The position numbers were made by a program, and so were the translations under genes. This document shows positions 10,786 to 21,383 of a stretch of DNA of 64,000 nucleotides, piece after piece (the first letter of the stretch is position 1; each line of letters opens with the position of its first letter). The stretch is from Phialocephala subalpina. Taxonomy: Eukaryota > Ascomycota > Leotiomycetes > Helotiales > Mollisiaceae. The notes under the pieces were generated by a model, which saw only the letters and a list, made by a program, of their open reading frames with translations, was not told the DNA's origin and ran no database searches. Location: contig FJOG01000001.1 of assembly GCA_900073065.1 (NCBI GenBank), forward strand, positions 820,430 through 884,429, read 5' to 3'.

Positions 10786-12846
10786 ATGAGGACTCCAGAC
10801 CAATTGCCACTGGCCTCCCCCTCCCCCGAAAAATCAGACTACACGCAGCAAGACCTTCGGAAAACTGCTCTCTGGTCCGAGGTCGATGATTATCTCAACA
10901 AGATTTTCACTCCTAGTGCCGACCAGGTCAGCGGCGCAACCGACCTTGCCGCGTCTCCCGATGGCAGGCAAATCACATTCACCGGTACCATTACCCCATC
11001 TGACTGGCGAAGCTCTCCTGCAAAAACTCGAATTTGCATGCTCTCTACCTCTGAAAATACTCTCGAGACCATAACTGAAGGTCCCAACAATGAACGCCTT
11101 CCAAAATGGTCACCGGACGGGAAAATGCTAGGCTTCTTATCTGATCGCAAAGAGGCCAGAATCTTCCAGCTGTACTTATTAAAGAATGAGGGTATCGGGG
11201 AAGTAAAGCAAGTGACTTTAGTCAAAGGTATAGTAGAGGATTTCCACTGGGGACCGGATGGCAAGAAAATTCTGCTGCAGGTGGCAGGGAGACATGCGGG
11301 TAGAAGCGACGCGAGTTCAGGGAAGATCGGGATGCCAAAGAACAAGACTCCGGTTTGGATGCCCAGTGTTGATTACGGTGATCTGAGCGAGGCATGGAGA
11401 TCACTTTGGATATATGATCTGGCCACGCAGAAGCTGAAGAGAGCTAATGACCAGGGCTCTAATTCTTGGGAAGCTGCCTGGTGTGATTTCAATGCCATCA
11501 TTAGCATTGCATCAGATTTGCCGTCAGAGGATGCTTGGTATACTGCCAATCTTAGGATCAAGTATCTGGGCGATGAGGATGAGAAGGAGAAGGTATTGTA
11601 TGTGCCAAGAAGACAATTGGCTTTTCCTACTGCATCACCATCCCGCGAGAAGATTGCAGTGATTGAAGGTCTGGCAAGCGATCGTCAAATTGTGGCCGGC
11701 GATATCGTGATAGTTGATCTTAAGACTGGGAGGGCGACACAGATTCTGGATCAAGGAGTCGACGTGACACATATCATCTGGCGCGACGAGAATCGTCTCT
11801 CTCACATCGGTTTCCGAGGGCTGGATACAGTCGCTTCACAGCATCCTGCATGGCCGCATACCCCAATATGGGAACACCACGGAACCTGTGGAGGGGGACC
11901 TCTCCCAACAGCCACTTTGCTCCCTGGCGACGATATAGCCGTCGTTCTCGAAAGCTGGACCAAAGCTCCAGAGATCGCCATTGTAAGCCGCAAGAAAGGA
12001 TCAGTGGAATCACGAACCCTCCTCTCCTTTATCCACTCTGGCTACAAATCTCTACACGAAAACTTAGGTCCTATGAGTTCCATCACCTGGCATGCCGCTG
12101 ATGGTCTTACACTACAAGGATTCCTGCATCTCCCCAAGAATCCAACTAGAAAAGTACCCCTCATCGTCTCTGTGCACGGCGGCCCCGTCTACGCAAACTT
12201 GAACATCTCGGCTGGCGTTGGAATGACTGTTTTTCTGAACCTTAAAGGTTACGCAGTTTTTCGCCCCAACCCTCGTGGTTCCGCTGGCCGCGGTCGGGCT
12301 TTTGCGGAAGCGGTCTTGGGCGATATGGGCGGTGCCGATGCCCAAGATATCCTTTCCGGTATAACAGCCGTCTGTGAAACCCATCGTGATCTTATTGATA
12401 CAGACAAAATTGGCGTCATTGGAGGTAGTTATGGTGGATTTATGGCCTCCCTACTCCCGACCCTCTCTCCTATCTTCAAGGCGTCGGTTTCTATGGCTGC
12501 AGTTACGGACTGGCATTCTTTTCACACTACAACCAACATCCCGTCTTTCGACAAATTGTTCCTCGATGATGACCCTTTCAGTAAGAAAGGAGGTAGGTAC
12601 TTGGAAAGGAGTCCAGTCATGAATGCTGGGAAGTACAAAACACCAGTATTGCAGACTGCTGGGATGCAGGATTTCGCTGTCCCGCAGAGTCAGGCAGTTC
12701 AGTATCACAAAGCTTACTTGGAGAAAGGCGTTGAATCGGCTATCGTGCTGTATCCTGGAGAGGGCCATGGTGTTAAGGCGTTTCCAGCTCTCATAGATCT
12801 ATTTGTTAGATCCGCGGCGTGGCTTGACAAATTTGTGCCAGTATAA
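10786..12846 (+). CDS. S9-family serine peptidase (acylaminoacyl-peptidase/dipeptidyl-peptidase type)
   Basis: An intronless 686-aa frame from an ATG at 10786. Residues about 45-390 look like the beta-propeller of S9 peptidases, with WD40-like PD40 motifs (LAASPDGRQITFTG, LPKWSPDGKMLGFLSD, FHWGPDGKKI). Residues about 430-686 form the alpha/beta hydrolase. They include an oxyanion-type HGGP motif, FRPNPRGSAGRGRAF, the nucleophile elbow GGSYGGF with Ser548, Asp629 in AGMQDFAVP and His661 in GEGHG. All three catalytic residues are present. There is no signal peptide, so it is probably cytosolic, removing acylated residues or dipeptides from peptides. It sits beside two UstYa relics; a role in processing a pathway peptide is possible but not shown. 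Confidence 0.9.
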   Translation: MRTPDQLPLASPSPEKSDYTQQDLRKTALWSEVDDYLNKIFTPSADQVSGATDLAASPDGRQITFTGTITPSDWRSSPAKTRICMLSTSENTLETITEGPNNERLPKWSPDGKMLGFLSDRKEARIFQLYLLKNEGIGEVKQVTLVKGIVEDFHWGPDGKKILLQVAGRHAGRSDASSGKIGMPKNKTPVWMPSVDYGDLSEAWRSLWIYDLATQKLKRANDQGSNSWEAAWCDFNAIISIASDLPSEDAWYTANLRIKYLGDEDEKEKVLYVPRRQLAFPTASPSREKIAVIEGLASDRQIVAGDIVIVDLKTGRATQILDQGVDVTHIIWRDENRLSHIGFRGLDTVASQHPAWPHTPIWEHHGTCGGGPLPTATLLPGDDIAVVLESWTKAPEIAIVSRKKGSVESRTLLSFIHSGYKSLHENLGPMSSITWHAADGLTLQGFLHLPKNPTRKVPLIVSVHGGPVYANLNISAGVGMTVFLNLKGYAVFRPNPRGSAGRGRAFAEAVLGDMGGADAQDILSGITAVCETHRDLIDTDKIGVIGGSYGGFMASLLPTLSPIFKASVSMAAVTDWHSFHTTTNIPSFDKLFLDDDPFSKKGGRYLERSPVMNAGKYKTPVLQTAGMQDFAVPQSQAVQYHKAYLEKGVESAIVLYPGEGHGVKAFPALIDLFVRSAAWLDKFVPV

Positions 12847-13517
12847 TAATTGTTGTCCTTTTGGCCCTTTGAAACCATACGGAATCGTCGATCACACCTG
12901 TTATTCTCCTCATCAGTGCCTGTTCAAGCGCTGCCTCGATTTCTGGTACCTTACTCCTTCCAACGGTTCGGCCTCGACGCAGGTATTCGTTGTGTCTGGT
13001 GATGAGACTGACCGTAACAGTTCAATTCTCTCAATCCTATTTTCTAGCCTCGATCTTGACAAGTGTCTGGAGGTGGGGGGATTTCGCTCGTGGATGGTTG
13101 GTGTCGATTATTTTTCTGGTGCGAGCGTCTGCAAGCTGTCGCGTGCTCCTCGTGGCATAGTCAAGTTTATCATTTCCATAGCTGTTTGGCACCTTGACGT
13201 ACTTCGTGCCTTTCTAAATGTAGCCACCCTGTTTGAAAGTGAAGTTCGATGTTATAGGGTTGGAGATGTTTAGAAGTGTTGCATGAAGGTTCTCGGGCGT
13301 CGCGAAGTTAATTAGCCCCAAATTTCTCTCGCTAAACGTTTTAAAACGTGTTTGTATTCACTGAAGTTGAGTCTCTCTCCCCCAAGGACTTGACTTAAGA
13401 TCGCAAGTTAGACTTCTTTGATCTTTTTCCAAGAGGTGAATGTATTCTCAAAACGTGGTACAAGGTATCAACTGATTTCCGACACCACCTTGCGATCAAC
13501 TTTCCCGTTCACGCAAG
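12847..13517. other. Intergenic, no gene recognised
   Basis: A 156-codon frame overlaps the 3' end of the peptidase (to 13273) but has no domain and shares the peptidase stop region, so I regard it as chance. The rest is presumed 3' UTR and promoter. Confidence 0.5.
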
Positions 13518-14721
13518 ATGACGGTAACTTTACTACTCGTCCTCCTATTCTTCCTTCATGTAGCGAAAGCGGCAGCCTGTTATTTTCCTGATGGAAGCCT
13601 CGCCGCAGGTGATACGCCTTGCAACCCAGCAGCCAGCGATACCGATCCCTCGTTCTGCTGTGGACCAGGATGGGCATGTTTAAACAATACGGTTTGCATG
13701 GCGACTCCATCGGCGGTTGGTTGGAATGGCTACCCATACTCAAGAGGCAGCTGCACGGACAAAAGCTGGAAGTGTTAGTATCACCAGGGATACCTATTAC
13801 ATGTAATAGGCCAGAAGCACGTAAGAGTCTCAGTCTTAGTATACTTGTAAATTCGTTGTATTGTAGTAAAAGTAGAGCGTAGAGTTAGAGAGTTATATCC
13901 TCTAACTCTGGCTCAGTCCCGCGCTAGTACTAGTGCAGCCTAGTGCTACACGTGACTACTTTATTATATCCACAGGAAGAGTGATAACTGTCCAAATTTC
14001 TGCTTAGCCAGTACGACCAATTTCACATATCGGAATAAGAGAGCTGACTGGTGGACATAGGTGACGAATCTGGCGGTGCAGGAATGACAAAGTGCTCTTC
14101 GGTGATCCATGATAGATATTGCTGTGGTATGTATTTAGATCGGAAATTTGAAGGTGAAGCTGACCGTATTTGATAGCGGGCAATTCAGGCTGTGACTGTG
14201 CATCAGGAAATAACACGGTCAAGTTTCCTGGACAATACACCGTTGAAACTACGATTGGAGTCGATGCTACAACGACTTCGTCCTTTATCGCAACCACAAC
14301 TACCTTGATAGTAACTCCGACATCCTCTACGAACTCTTCCACAGAGACAGGCTCTCAAACTTTTTCAGGACCGACCAACCTAAGACTGGATATTGGGCTA
14401 GGAGTCGGCGTCCCAATTGTCGTCATCGGGATTGCTTGTCTCGCATACCTATTTTACCGTCGTCAACAAAGGAAGAAGAAGAGAGCGGGATACAACGCGG
14501 AAGCAAATACCATGGCCACGGATGGGAAGTTAGAGGGGTCTCCGTATACAGATACCCCGGCTGAGCTGATGAGCGGTCATCATGCGCATGAGCTGGATTC
14601 GCCACATATATCAGCCATGCCGTCGCCTCAAGTTTCTCGAATGGGTTCACCACAGATCTCTCGGATAGGCTCTCGACAGAGTTCTCGGGTGGCTGGAGGA
14701 GAGATCTACGAGATGGAGTAG
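13518..14721 (+). CDS. Cysteine-rich, membrane-anchored surface protein with an LTR-derived intron
   Basis: Four exons (13518-13771, 13976-14010, 14061-14126, 14177-14721) join in frame to 299 aa; they total 900 bases. Order: signal peptide (residues 1-19), a cysteine-rich ectodomain (CYFPDGS, PCN, FCCGPGWACL, CTDKSWK, CPNFCLAS, MTKCSS, YCC, CDCASG), a Thr/Ser-rich mucin-like stalk (about 140-180), one membrane helix (about 193-215) and a basic then Ser/Pro-rich tail with repeated PQVSRMGS/PQISRIGS units. Such proteins resemble fungal wall or plasma-membrane sensors, but the function is not known. Intron 1 (204 bp) is longer than the others (about 50 bp) and corresponds almost base for base to an inserted solo LTR. 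The other introns have GTACGA..CATAG and GTATGT..GATAG ends. The alternative is that the LTR is not spliced and the gene is broken. Confidence 0.82.
13773..13974. mobile_element. Solo LTR (202 bp) inside the cysteine-rich gene
   Basis: The segment starts TGTTAG and ends CCACA, has the TG..CA termini of LTRs with short inverted ends (TGT/ACA), and is flanked by a perfect 5-bp duplication, ggaag (13768-13772 and 13975-13979). No internal retroelement region is present, so this is a recombined solo LTR. Removing it with one ggaag copy restores an uninterrupted codon run (K-S-W-K-S-D-N-C). It includes a CTAAC at about 13903. Confidence 0.85.
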
Positions 14722-14956
14722 CTGTAATTAATGGACACGGTTGGGAGGCGTTGGGAGAAGGAGTTTTGTTTATGTACTGCGAATGATACCCCGAAGATTT
14801 GTTTTGATAAACGAGAGGCAGCAGTTACTGTTTCGCGAAAGGCATGTCGGGAAGCGCTTTCCTCGGATTTCTCACCTTTTCAGAGACGAATACAGGTGAT
14901 GATTCGAACGAAAGCTATCACACATTTTCACAACCATACACATGCAATTGCACCTC

Positions 14957-15979
14957 TCAATTCTTCTCCGCCTCTTTCTTCAACTCGTCCATCTTACCGT
15001 CAAGACTTACGCCTAACGCTCTCTCCAACACAGCAACAAAGTCCTGCCTGACATTCTTGCTGTCCAAATCCTCGATTAATTTCTTTATTTTCTCCCCATC
15101 AGCTGGCAACCCAACACCCTCAAGCGCTTCTTTTGTTTTCCCATCAACAAACCATCCCAGCCCCTCCCATCCTTTGCAACCCTGCACCCGTCGCAGGAAG
15201 ATATCTCCCGCAGTACCACCAACTCCTTTAATCTTTGTCACCTCCTTTCTCAACGTCTCCTGCATATCTCCATCGCCTTCTCCTTCTCCGCTTTGAACCT
15301 TTTCTAACAAGCCATTCAAGGACCCATCACCCTCAGGATCCCAGCCTTCATCAACAACCAATTGAGCCATCTCCCCCATCTCCCCCGCAGTCTTCTACCT
15401 GTGTTAAGTTCGTGCTGCCTCCATAGCTTCTACGCGCACTGTTCCGCCTTCGCTATCCTTCCTATACGCCTCATCACTCTTCTTCCCCGCCTCCAAAACA
15501 TCGTTTGCGTTCTTCCAGGCGTAAGGTTCATTCAATACCGTTGCGATTGTTCTCTGACCCAAATTATGAGACAGAGGTTTGCTGAGAATAATTGCACATA
15601 GTAAATGCTCGAACGGTGCCAAGCCCGCTGAAAAGTAGCCCTTGCCGGAGGAGGATGCGTTTTCGGCATTTTGGCAGAAGGCGAGGGCTGCGTCTGAGAG
15701 GAGGAAGGATATGATTTTCTGTTGTTTCGGGAAGGCGGAGGAGATTTTCGATGCTTTGGGTTCAGGTTCCTCGTCTGTCGGAGCTTCTTTTCGCTTGTCT
15801 CCTGTTGATGGTTCCTCCCCTTCTCCTTCGACCGAGCTCTGATCTTGCTGTTCCGCTAACTCCGTATGCTCTTCCTGTTCCTGTTCCTCTACTTCTTCGT
15901 GTTGCTGTTTCTGTTCTTCCTCCCCCTTCGCCTGCTTCTTCTTCACAGCTTTCGTAGCTTGGGATTTCTTTGGTGGCAT
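14957..15979 (-). CDS. Conserved hypothetical protein with acidic N-terminus
   Basis: Two exons (15979-15440 and 15394-14957) are joined by a 45-bp intron (GTGCGC..GTAG, with a CTTAAC branch-like site) and give 325 aa. The start is the ATG at 15979 (MPPKKSQATKAVKKKQ). Residues about 20-75 are very rich in Glu, Gln and Lys. From about residue 85 there is a folded-looking domain (KQQKIISFLLSDAALAF, ILSKPLSHNLGQRTIATVL), followed after the splice by KTAGEMGEMAQLVV and a Gly/Asp/Glu-rich stretch. The pattern is typical of conserved filamentous-fungal proteins of unknown function. The basic N-terminus could direct it to the nucleus. Without the intron there are two in-frame stops, which supports the splice. 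Confidence 0.75.
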
Positions 15980-17233
15980 TTTGACCAATCACTTGAATCC
16001 CTTCAATCCTTCGAAAATCTCACTCGCTCATAACAATCGGTACTAGGGTCAGATTAATCTGTCACACGCAGGATCAGATACCATTTAATTGAGCTTTCCA
16101 CTCAGTGCATCAACGATCAAAATCCCAAGATAGTGGTTCTGGTATTTTGACATACATCATAGTGATCATAACTGAAAACGTCATAGACTCACGTGTCGTA
16201 GTGCCGCGCTGGGGTTAGCATCTCCGAGCTTTCGGTACCTTTGTTATTTTCGAGCGAGTTCTAGATTTTGAAGGAATGACAGGAGAGGAAAGAGTTTCTG
16301 GGGTTAGTTGACCTTCGAAAATATTGTTTGGAAAGGTTCTAAGGAGAGGTGCTGTCTCACTAGCGCCGCCCAGCCGAATCACAAACGCAGCGTGGTCAAG
16401 GGACAGAATGATCGAGAGACATTGAAAGAAGTCGTCGAAGATTGAGAAAAGGAGGGTTTGGGCAAAAAGAAAAGAAAAGAAAAGAACGCTTCTACCAGAA
16501 AAATAGAACAGGAGCTCGGACGAGCGTGCATCTACGGAGCTTTCCAGGTCGATGTTTCTTGAAATAGAAATCAACCTCGTCGGAACGAACAAAGCATCTC
16601 AAGTTAGACTAGAAGTCATTGAAGTTCAAGAGAATGAGTATATATGTTCTCAGCCGAAAAGTATGAAGAACTCAGGATGTTGAATTGAGAGAAGGCTACG
16701 TGATTCGAGCATCGAAAAGATGAATCTCGGTTCATTGCTGACATTGAGACGATAAGAGGGCTTGAAATAGATTCAATCTCATCCAAAACCTTATCTCCGC
16801 TGGCAGTCACTGCCAGATGGCAAAGTTTTTGAGTCATCCCGAACTCAGGAACAGAGACATGACTCAAGGCACAACTTTCGGACCATTTCTGACGTGGAAT
16901 CGCCATCGTGCTGACAATTCTATTCCAACCTCATCGCTTGAGCTGAGATTGAATTTGTGAAAACTGAAGAGAATACGAGGAGGAGGTGTCGGCCGAGAAT
17001 GTCGGTGCTGACATTGATTTCTGAGCGAGAGGCAAGAAATGAAGATTCCAAAGCGAGGAGGAATGAATTGCAAGGCAAGGAACCAAGAGTATGCTCCTTG
17101 AGTAATACATGTGAACGAGGCTCTTGCTCGTGTTGACGGATGTACTCGGCGTGTCTGCCCGATCCTAAGAAGGATTCTTGGGAAGGAGACATCGCGGTTG
17201 GGCAGGAGACTTCCAGCACGGGACATCTAGAGC
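15980..17233. other. Intergenic, no gene recognised
   Basis: Several frames of 100-125 codons lie on the minus strand (16215-17237), none with a recognisable domain. They could include 3' debris of the decayed gene upstream on that strand. Confidence 0.4.
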
Positions 17234-17940
17234 TCAAAGGTCCGGGTCATAATCATCCTCCCAGGCTAGGAGAGGTACATCCCATGCGTGGGATAGCTCT
17301 TCGAGGTATTGATGGATGAAACCGGCGGGTTCTTTTCGACTTCGAGAAGGATTCCTGACATCTCAATCCAGAGGACCTACGCCAGAAGCATCTGGCGGAT
17401 GCATCATGTGCTCATGTGTCTTTCTCTCGTCCAATCTCCCAGTCTCAAGAATGAAGAACGTGCAGAATATGTTAAAAGTATTGACGGGTATACCGGTGAA
17501 TGCCCTCAACTCTGGGAAGGATCTCTGGCGGCCGACATTGTGCTTCAGCTGTTGGAACCGAGGAGCAGCTCGATTTCATGGCCTGATACTGGCATCTCTA
17601 GTCGCTACCGAGTGAAGGAATGCTCCAAAGTAGTCTCGGAACTATGCCGGATCTTCAGCGGTGACTCTTCCGCGTTGTACAGGATTCCTGGGAAGGTTTC
17701 ATACCATTTCAGTCGAAGTGGATCGGATACCAGCCCTGGAAGCTGAAGTGTCTCCATTGAAATCGACATCGTTGGCCTTGCCAAGTGCGGAATGAAAGGA
17801 TAGCTGAGTCTAGACTTCTTCTCTAGTATCTGTCGGGTTCTGTCAAGATCTGGGCCCACAGGTATGGAAATGTGGTGTACAGATTCATCTATGTGCGTCA
17901 GTCTAGAAGTTCCATGCATAGAATCTGTCCCAATCACTCA
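17234..17940 (-). pseudogene. Decayed gene of unknown family
   Basis: On the minus strand a protein-like sequence can be followed across three in-frame stops and one frameshift. It starts in one frame with MSISMETLQLPGLVSDP and WYETFPGILYNAEES, then shifts to FRDYFGAFLHSVATRD, FPELRAFTGIPVNTF, LETGRLDERKTHEH and ends PAGFIHQYLEELSHAW .. LLAWEDDYDPDL with a stop at 17234. The composition is that of a real protein; the stops are one TAG and two TGA. I do not recognise the family. Upstream exons may lie beyond 17940. Confidence 0.5.
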
Positions 17941-17949
17941 CCAGATCTC

Positions 17950-19508
17950 TTATCAAGGTTCTCTCCCGCGGTGATAACCTTGATCACGAGTTTAAATCTC
18001 CATATGCCCAACGGCATCGCCGAGTATCAAAAGCTTCACTCTCCTAGCCCACGTGACGGCGACCTGAATACCTTCTCATTCCAGTATCGTGAAGCCAAAA
18101 ATCACCGGACAAGATCCTTCGTCAGGCAATGACCCATTTCTCTGGTCGTGACAATGAACCGGTATCCCCAGCGTCACAAAGAGTCTGCCTTAGCTCTCGT
18201 CCGCATGGGTACCATTGCCACGTCCAACCCACTCTCATCCCACGCTTCCAAGCTCATCCCAGGTGCAGGAATGAAGCTATCACTATCGGGGGGTTGTTGT
18301 GTCCATGCTCGCAGTGTCGGTGTATTTCTATACGATGGTGAGTTGTCGAGTGGCGAAGGATGCAATTCACTTGGTACCTTTGGGAAGTTGATGCGGCTTA
18401 AGAGGATCGTGACTTGGAGCTTGGGTATGTCGCTTAGGTGCCCTCATTGGGCGTAGCTAAAAATGGCCCAAAAAAGAAGTCTCCGGACCTCCCCAACGCC
18501 TTCTCAGGCTTCGCTCCCGAGGCTGTGGAGGATCATCACAGCTATCGTCAACCTCACCTCACCATAGCACAGCTGCGACCCGGATACGGTTTGCTTTTTA
18601 GGTGCAGCGCATCACTGCATCAATGACACTCTGGGGTTTGTCCAACGTTCAGTGGCTTTGAGATGCTCTGACGTGTTGGAGCTGTTTCAATTGATCATCG
18701 CGATGCTTTTGCGAGTTTCAACCATTGCGCTCGCAAAAAAACCCCCCCATCCAACCGCGACCACGCGATGAAGGTTCACCAGCGTACTCGCACCAATTTG
18801 ATGCCCGCAAAGTTTCGCGATGGCCTCTCCTCTCCACTCGGCATCACGAGCACACGGGGTCTCCAGCCTAAGCAGCTTTGTTGGGACTTATCCCCGACCT
18901 AAAGAGCCTAAGGTTAATAGGGACGGAACCTGGTGGAACTGCTGCTGGCTGATCTCGCAACCTCCCTTTAACCTCAAGCGGCGCAGCGACGATGAACAAC
19001 CAATCTTCCACCAGCTTCCACCCAAACCAACCAGCACGCATCGAACCTGCCCTACTCCTACCCTACGCACGACTAAGACCTCATCCATGCAGCGAATACC
19101 TCATCCATGCAGCCTTCCGAAAGTGCCTGGTGCCGGGTCCTGATGTAAGATGGCCCTGCAGGCTTCGGCGTTCGATTAGGATCAGGATCAGATTGATATC
19201 CCCCGAACCACCACTGCCACTTATCCCCCGAATACGGAATTCCATCTTCAAATACACCCTTCTTCCTCCTACTTGGCAACTACTTCTCCACTCCTTCCTT
19301 TCATCTTTTCTTTACTTCAGACGACGACTCCCACGACACGACGACTTTTGTTGAGGTCGACGTTGAGGATTCCACCTGTCCTGACGAGAGCTCGCTTCAC
19401 CCCCAACGACCTCGGGAGCTTGTGAAGGGATTGGCGTTGAGGCACGTGACGCTTCGGGGGTCCGGTGCTGCTTATCTCGAACGGGTAAATCGACACAGGA
19501 CAACCATC
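17950..19508. other. Intergenic and upstream region of the Reg1-like gene
   Basis: No gene recognised. The part near 19250-19500 is C/T- and ACGACG-rich, as in fungal promoters and 5' UTRs. The Reg1 frame stays open upstream of its ATG, but without an ATG. Confidence 0.45.
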
Positions 19509-21383
19509 ATGGACGACGATTACAGACCTCAGGATGAATACTTCGAATGGGACGATATCATGGTCTACAAAGGGCCATCTGGAATTCACGATGACCTCAA
19601 AGACCCTCTGGTATCAGGGTTTCGACCAACACCCGGACGGTCCTTCAGTTTCGACTCTTCGGACTCTGCTGGGGAAGAAGACTTTGCTTGGAGTGATGCA
19701 AGCTCACTCAGCACGACACCCTCAAGTCTTTCTTCCACCGGCAGCCTATCGTTGCGCTCCTTGAAAGAGGACAAGTCCGACGCCGAAATAGACTTTCCGT
19801 CCTACGATGATGCCACGACATGTCAGTCCTGCGTCACTATTGGCATTGACGCAGCCCTGGCGCTGACGGCTCCGCCTTCTCCAATTCTGGAGCCGGTGTC
19901 CGATGCGATGGCTTCTGGGGCATTGCCAGATGCGGACGATGAGCCACTGTCGAGGACGGTATCACGTGGTGAAGTTCATGTCGGTGCAAGGGATGACTTT
20001 GACTTGAACATCCAGCCATTCAGGAATGTGAACTATCTCACACATGATTGGTGTGAGGAGGACATTCCGAGTACTTGGAGATATGTGGTGTCGAGAAGAG
20101 CAGATTGGGCTGAGACGACGACGAGGAGGAAGTCGATATGGAGACCATTTAACAATATCCCAAGGTATGAGAATGCGTTGTGGAGATCATGGGCTCAGCG
20201 GAGATTTCAACTCAACACCGTGTCTCCAGATACCATTAATTGGTAAGTCGTCTCAATACTTTCCTCCCAATGCTGGCTGCTCACACTCAACAGGATGAAA
20301 TCATGCGATGAAACAACTCTCTACGGCCCATTCATGATGACAGCTGATGAATTCACACCATCCACATCAGTCGTTGCCGACGCAGCACGAAGCACCAAAC
20401 TTCGCAGCAAGACAACAAAAAAACCATTACTTAAGCGACCACCCATGTCCGAAATCCTCCTCCGAGGCTCCATCCCAACATTCGTTTCATCCCGCATCTC
20501 TAACGGCGAAACTCACCAAACAGCTTTTCAAGCAAAACCATCATACGACCCCTCAGTCGCCTGTCCGGGAATGTCAGTCGCCCAACGCCGCGAACTAACA
20601 TCAGTTGCACGCACCCGAGCTGGTCTCTCACAACCCAAACCCCCAAAGTCCGTCAAGTTTCTCAACGAAGTCGAACAATGGGAAATCATCAAAGTGCGCG
20701 TGTCATCCAAGAACCGCCGCACACTCAAGAAAATTGCTTCCACGACACTCGAACGAGCAGCGTATAATTTACCCGCTCCGATTAAGACTGCGGCTCCCAA
20801 TCATTGGAGTCCGGATTCTTTGTGGAGTTATAATCCTGAGAATTCTCCGGATAAGGAGACAGCTGAGGGGGGCTGGACAGGGATTGGAGGGGAGGAGGAT
20901 GAGGGGAGTTTGTATCCGGCGCCAATACGGATTCATAAGCAAAAGAAGCAGTTTCCTGCGATTCCGGATCCACCAAAATCCAAGCACCATGCGAGTCATA
21001 CGAGGAACTCCGCGATTTCGATGGGCAATGGATCGTTGGCTCAGCATTTGAGCAATTTGAAGTATGAGGAGGAAGTGGACGATGAGCTGGATTACTTGAT
21101 CGCCATCGCTTCCCCTCAGGGCTCTCTCAGCCCACCGACATCCGAATCTTCGAACAGTGGTAGTTCAGAAGATTCGATCGATACCAGCGATGAAGACGAA
21201 ATCCCATTCTTTGGAACAGGAGATATTGCAGATGAGAAGAATGCACGAAAGAGTGGATTTGTTACAAGGGATGCGAAGGGTGTTAGGGGTATGGGTATTG
21301 GAGTCAGGATTGTGGGAGAGGAGAGTGAGACGGAGAGGCAGTTGTATGATGAGATGGAGGAGTATGATCTTGTGCTTGGTTGA
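19509..21383 (+). CDS. reg1: Reg1/Hex2-like protein phosphatase 1 regulatory subunit
   Basis: Two exons (19509-20242, 20294-21383) join across a 51-bp intron (GTAAGT..CAACAG) to 607 aa. The start MDDDYRPQDEYF is the first ATG in frame. Residues about 170-230 match the fungal AreA/Reg1-type domain (PF08550): NYLTHDWCEEDIPSTWRYV, then YENALWRSWAQRR. Further on, KPPKSVKFLNEVEQ contains an RVxF-type PP1-docking motif (SVKF) next to the VEQ block seen in Reg1/Hex2 proteins. The C-terminus is acidic (about 500-545, Ser/Asp-rich). In yeast, Reg1 targets Glc7/PP1 to dephosphorylate Snf1 and keep glucose repression on. A similar role here is inferred from the family. The gene looks intact. Confidence 0.85.

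Noticed and set aside
12803..13273. 156-codon frame overlapping the end of the S9 peptidase
   Set aside because: No domain, overlaps the peptidase 3' end in another frame, and no splice or start context supports it.
16215..17237. Three minus-strand frames of 96-125 codons
   Set aside because: No recognisable motif and no way to join them; they look like chance frames in non-coding or decayed sequence.
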